Shown piece after piece: positions 6,179-6,422 of a DNA stretch of 6,422 bases (position 1 is its first letter; each line of letters opens with the position of its first letter). Source of the stretch: Treponema sp. (GTDB lineage Bacteria; Spirochaetota; Spirochaetia; Treponematales; Breznakiellaceae); assembly GCA_031284195.1 (NCBI GenBank), contig JAITAI010000220.1:1-6422 (forward strand), in the 5' to 3' direction. Below the pieces are notes generated by a model. It was given only the letters and a program-made list of their open reading frames with translations. It had not been told where the DNA came from and did no database searches. Made by a program: the position numbers and the translations under genes.

Positions 6179-6208
6179 ATATTACAAGAGGCCGCGTTGC
6201 CTCACCAA
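6179..6208 (-). promoter_or_regulatory. Possible promoter of the MATE gene
   Basis: On the minus strand, TTGGTG (6203-6208) and TAATAT (6179-6184) are 18 bases apart, 36 bases upstream of the MATE ATG. A 5-bp inverted repeat GAGGC/GCCTC (6188-6203) fills most of the spacer and could be an operator. The -35 box is weak. The candidate lies right beside the presumed insertion sequence end. Confidence 0.3.
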
Positions 6209-6225
6209 AAATGTTACCCAAATTA

Positions 6226-6259
6226 CCCTAGGGACGCCTTCCATTCCGCGTCCCTAGGG
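6226..6259 (+). promoter_or_regulatory. Hairpin covering the transposase ribosome binding site
   Basis: CCCTAGGGACGC (6226-6237) pairs perfectly with GCGTCCCTAGGG (6248-6259), a 12-bp stem with a 10-base loop. The right arm contains most of AGGGGG (6256-6261), the ribosome binding site 6 bases before the ATG at 6268. In a transcript entering from outside, the fold would hide this site. That is a known way for insertion sequences to avoid transposase synthesis from read-through. It is not followed by a T-run, so termination is less likely. Confidence 0.6.
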
Positions 6260-6267
6260 GGTTGCCC

Positions 6268-6422
6268 ATGCAAGAAAAACAGGCGGTGGAGCGGGAATAT
6301 AAGCCGTACTAACAAAAGGTAGGGAAAAAAGCAAAGTCCGCTGTGCTTGACGAGTTCGCCCGGCTGACCGGATACCACCGGAAATCCACTATCCCGCTTT
6401 TATGCGCCAAGCCAGTCAGGGA
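6268..6422 (+). pseudogene. Transposase (integrase-type DDE) N-terminus, broken by stop
   Basis: From ATG 6268 the frame reads MQEKQAVEREYKPY, then TAA at 6310-6312, then resumes in the same frame through QKVGKKAKSAVLDEFARLTG and YHRKSTIPLLCAKPVR to the window edge. The segment after the stop has the helix-turn-helix-like pattern (LDEFARLTGYHRKS) that I associate with the N-terminus of an rve-type transposase family, where a PRYQK-like motif normally spans the stop site. A Tyr codon changed to TAA is the simplest explanation. No good start codon with a ribosome binding site follows the stop, so the gene is probably dead unless read-through occurs. The family name is from memory, and the catalytic DDE domain lies outside the window. 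Confidence 0.62.

Larger units (their letters stand above)
6212..6422 (+). mobile_element. Partial insertion sequence, left part only
   Basis: The right edge carries the 5' part of a transposase reading frame preceded by a strong hairpin, as in insertion sequences. TTACCC-AAA-TTACCC (6214-6228) is a short direct repeat just before the hairpin and could belong to a transposase-binding end. An element end at about 6212 (TGTTACCC) is a guess. The other end and any target duplication lie outside the window, so the boundary is not established. Confidence 0.45.

Overview
The window looks like a piece of a mid-GC bacterial chromosome. My best guess is a host-associated spirochaete of the Treponema type (for example a termite-gut treponeme). 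This rests on my memory of the transposase N-terminus at the right edge and on the overall base composition, so it is inference. The ferrous-iron genes themselves resemble the tandem feoA-feoA-feoB layout common in Firmicutes, so a Firmicute source or past transfer cannot be excluded.

Layout, left to right. Positions 1-357 hold no convincing gene and contain a weak terminator candidate for the operon to its right. Positions 358-3325 are a ferrous iron uptake operon on the minus strand, transcribed feoA1 (3116-3325), feoA2 (2879-3100), feoB (584-2833), then a 52-residue Cys-rich FeoB-associated membrane protein (358-516). Each of the four has a clear Shine-Dalgarno sequence. Positions 3326-3653 are the regulatory region: a sigma-70-type promoter for feoA1 (TTGTTT, 17 bp, TATAAT), a dyad covering its -10 box, two more dyads upstream, a candidate 33-codon ORF on the plus strand, and a GC-rich stem-loop.

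Next, on the minus strand, come an atypical NAD(P)-binding SDR/epimerase-like protein (3654-4679) and a MATE-family efflux transporter (4793-6142), separated by a strong stem-loop at 4746-4784. At the right edge, on the plus strand, is the start of an insertion sequence. It has a 12-bp hairpin that overlaps the transposase ribosome binding site and a transposase reading frame broken by an in-frame TAA at codon 15. The frame then runs off the window.

How the genes work together: the four feo genes form one functional unit for Fe(II) import. FeoB is the GTP-dependent membrane transporter, the two FeoA proteins are small SH3-like cytosolic partners, and the Cys-rich peptide is a membrane accessory. 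The operator-like dyad over the -10 box fits iron-responsive repression. The epimerase-like protein and the MATE pump lie upstream on the same strand but have no evident functional link to iron uptake. I found no CRISPR array, tRNA or rRNA, and no clearly novel multi-gene system.
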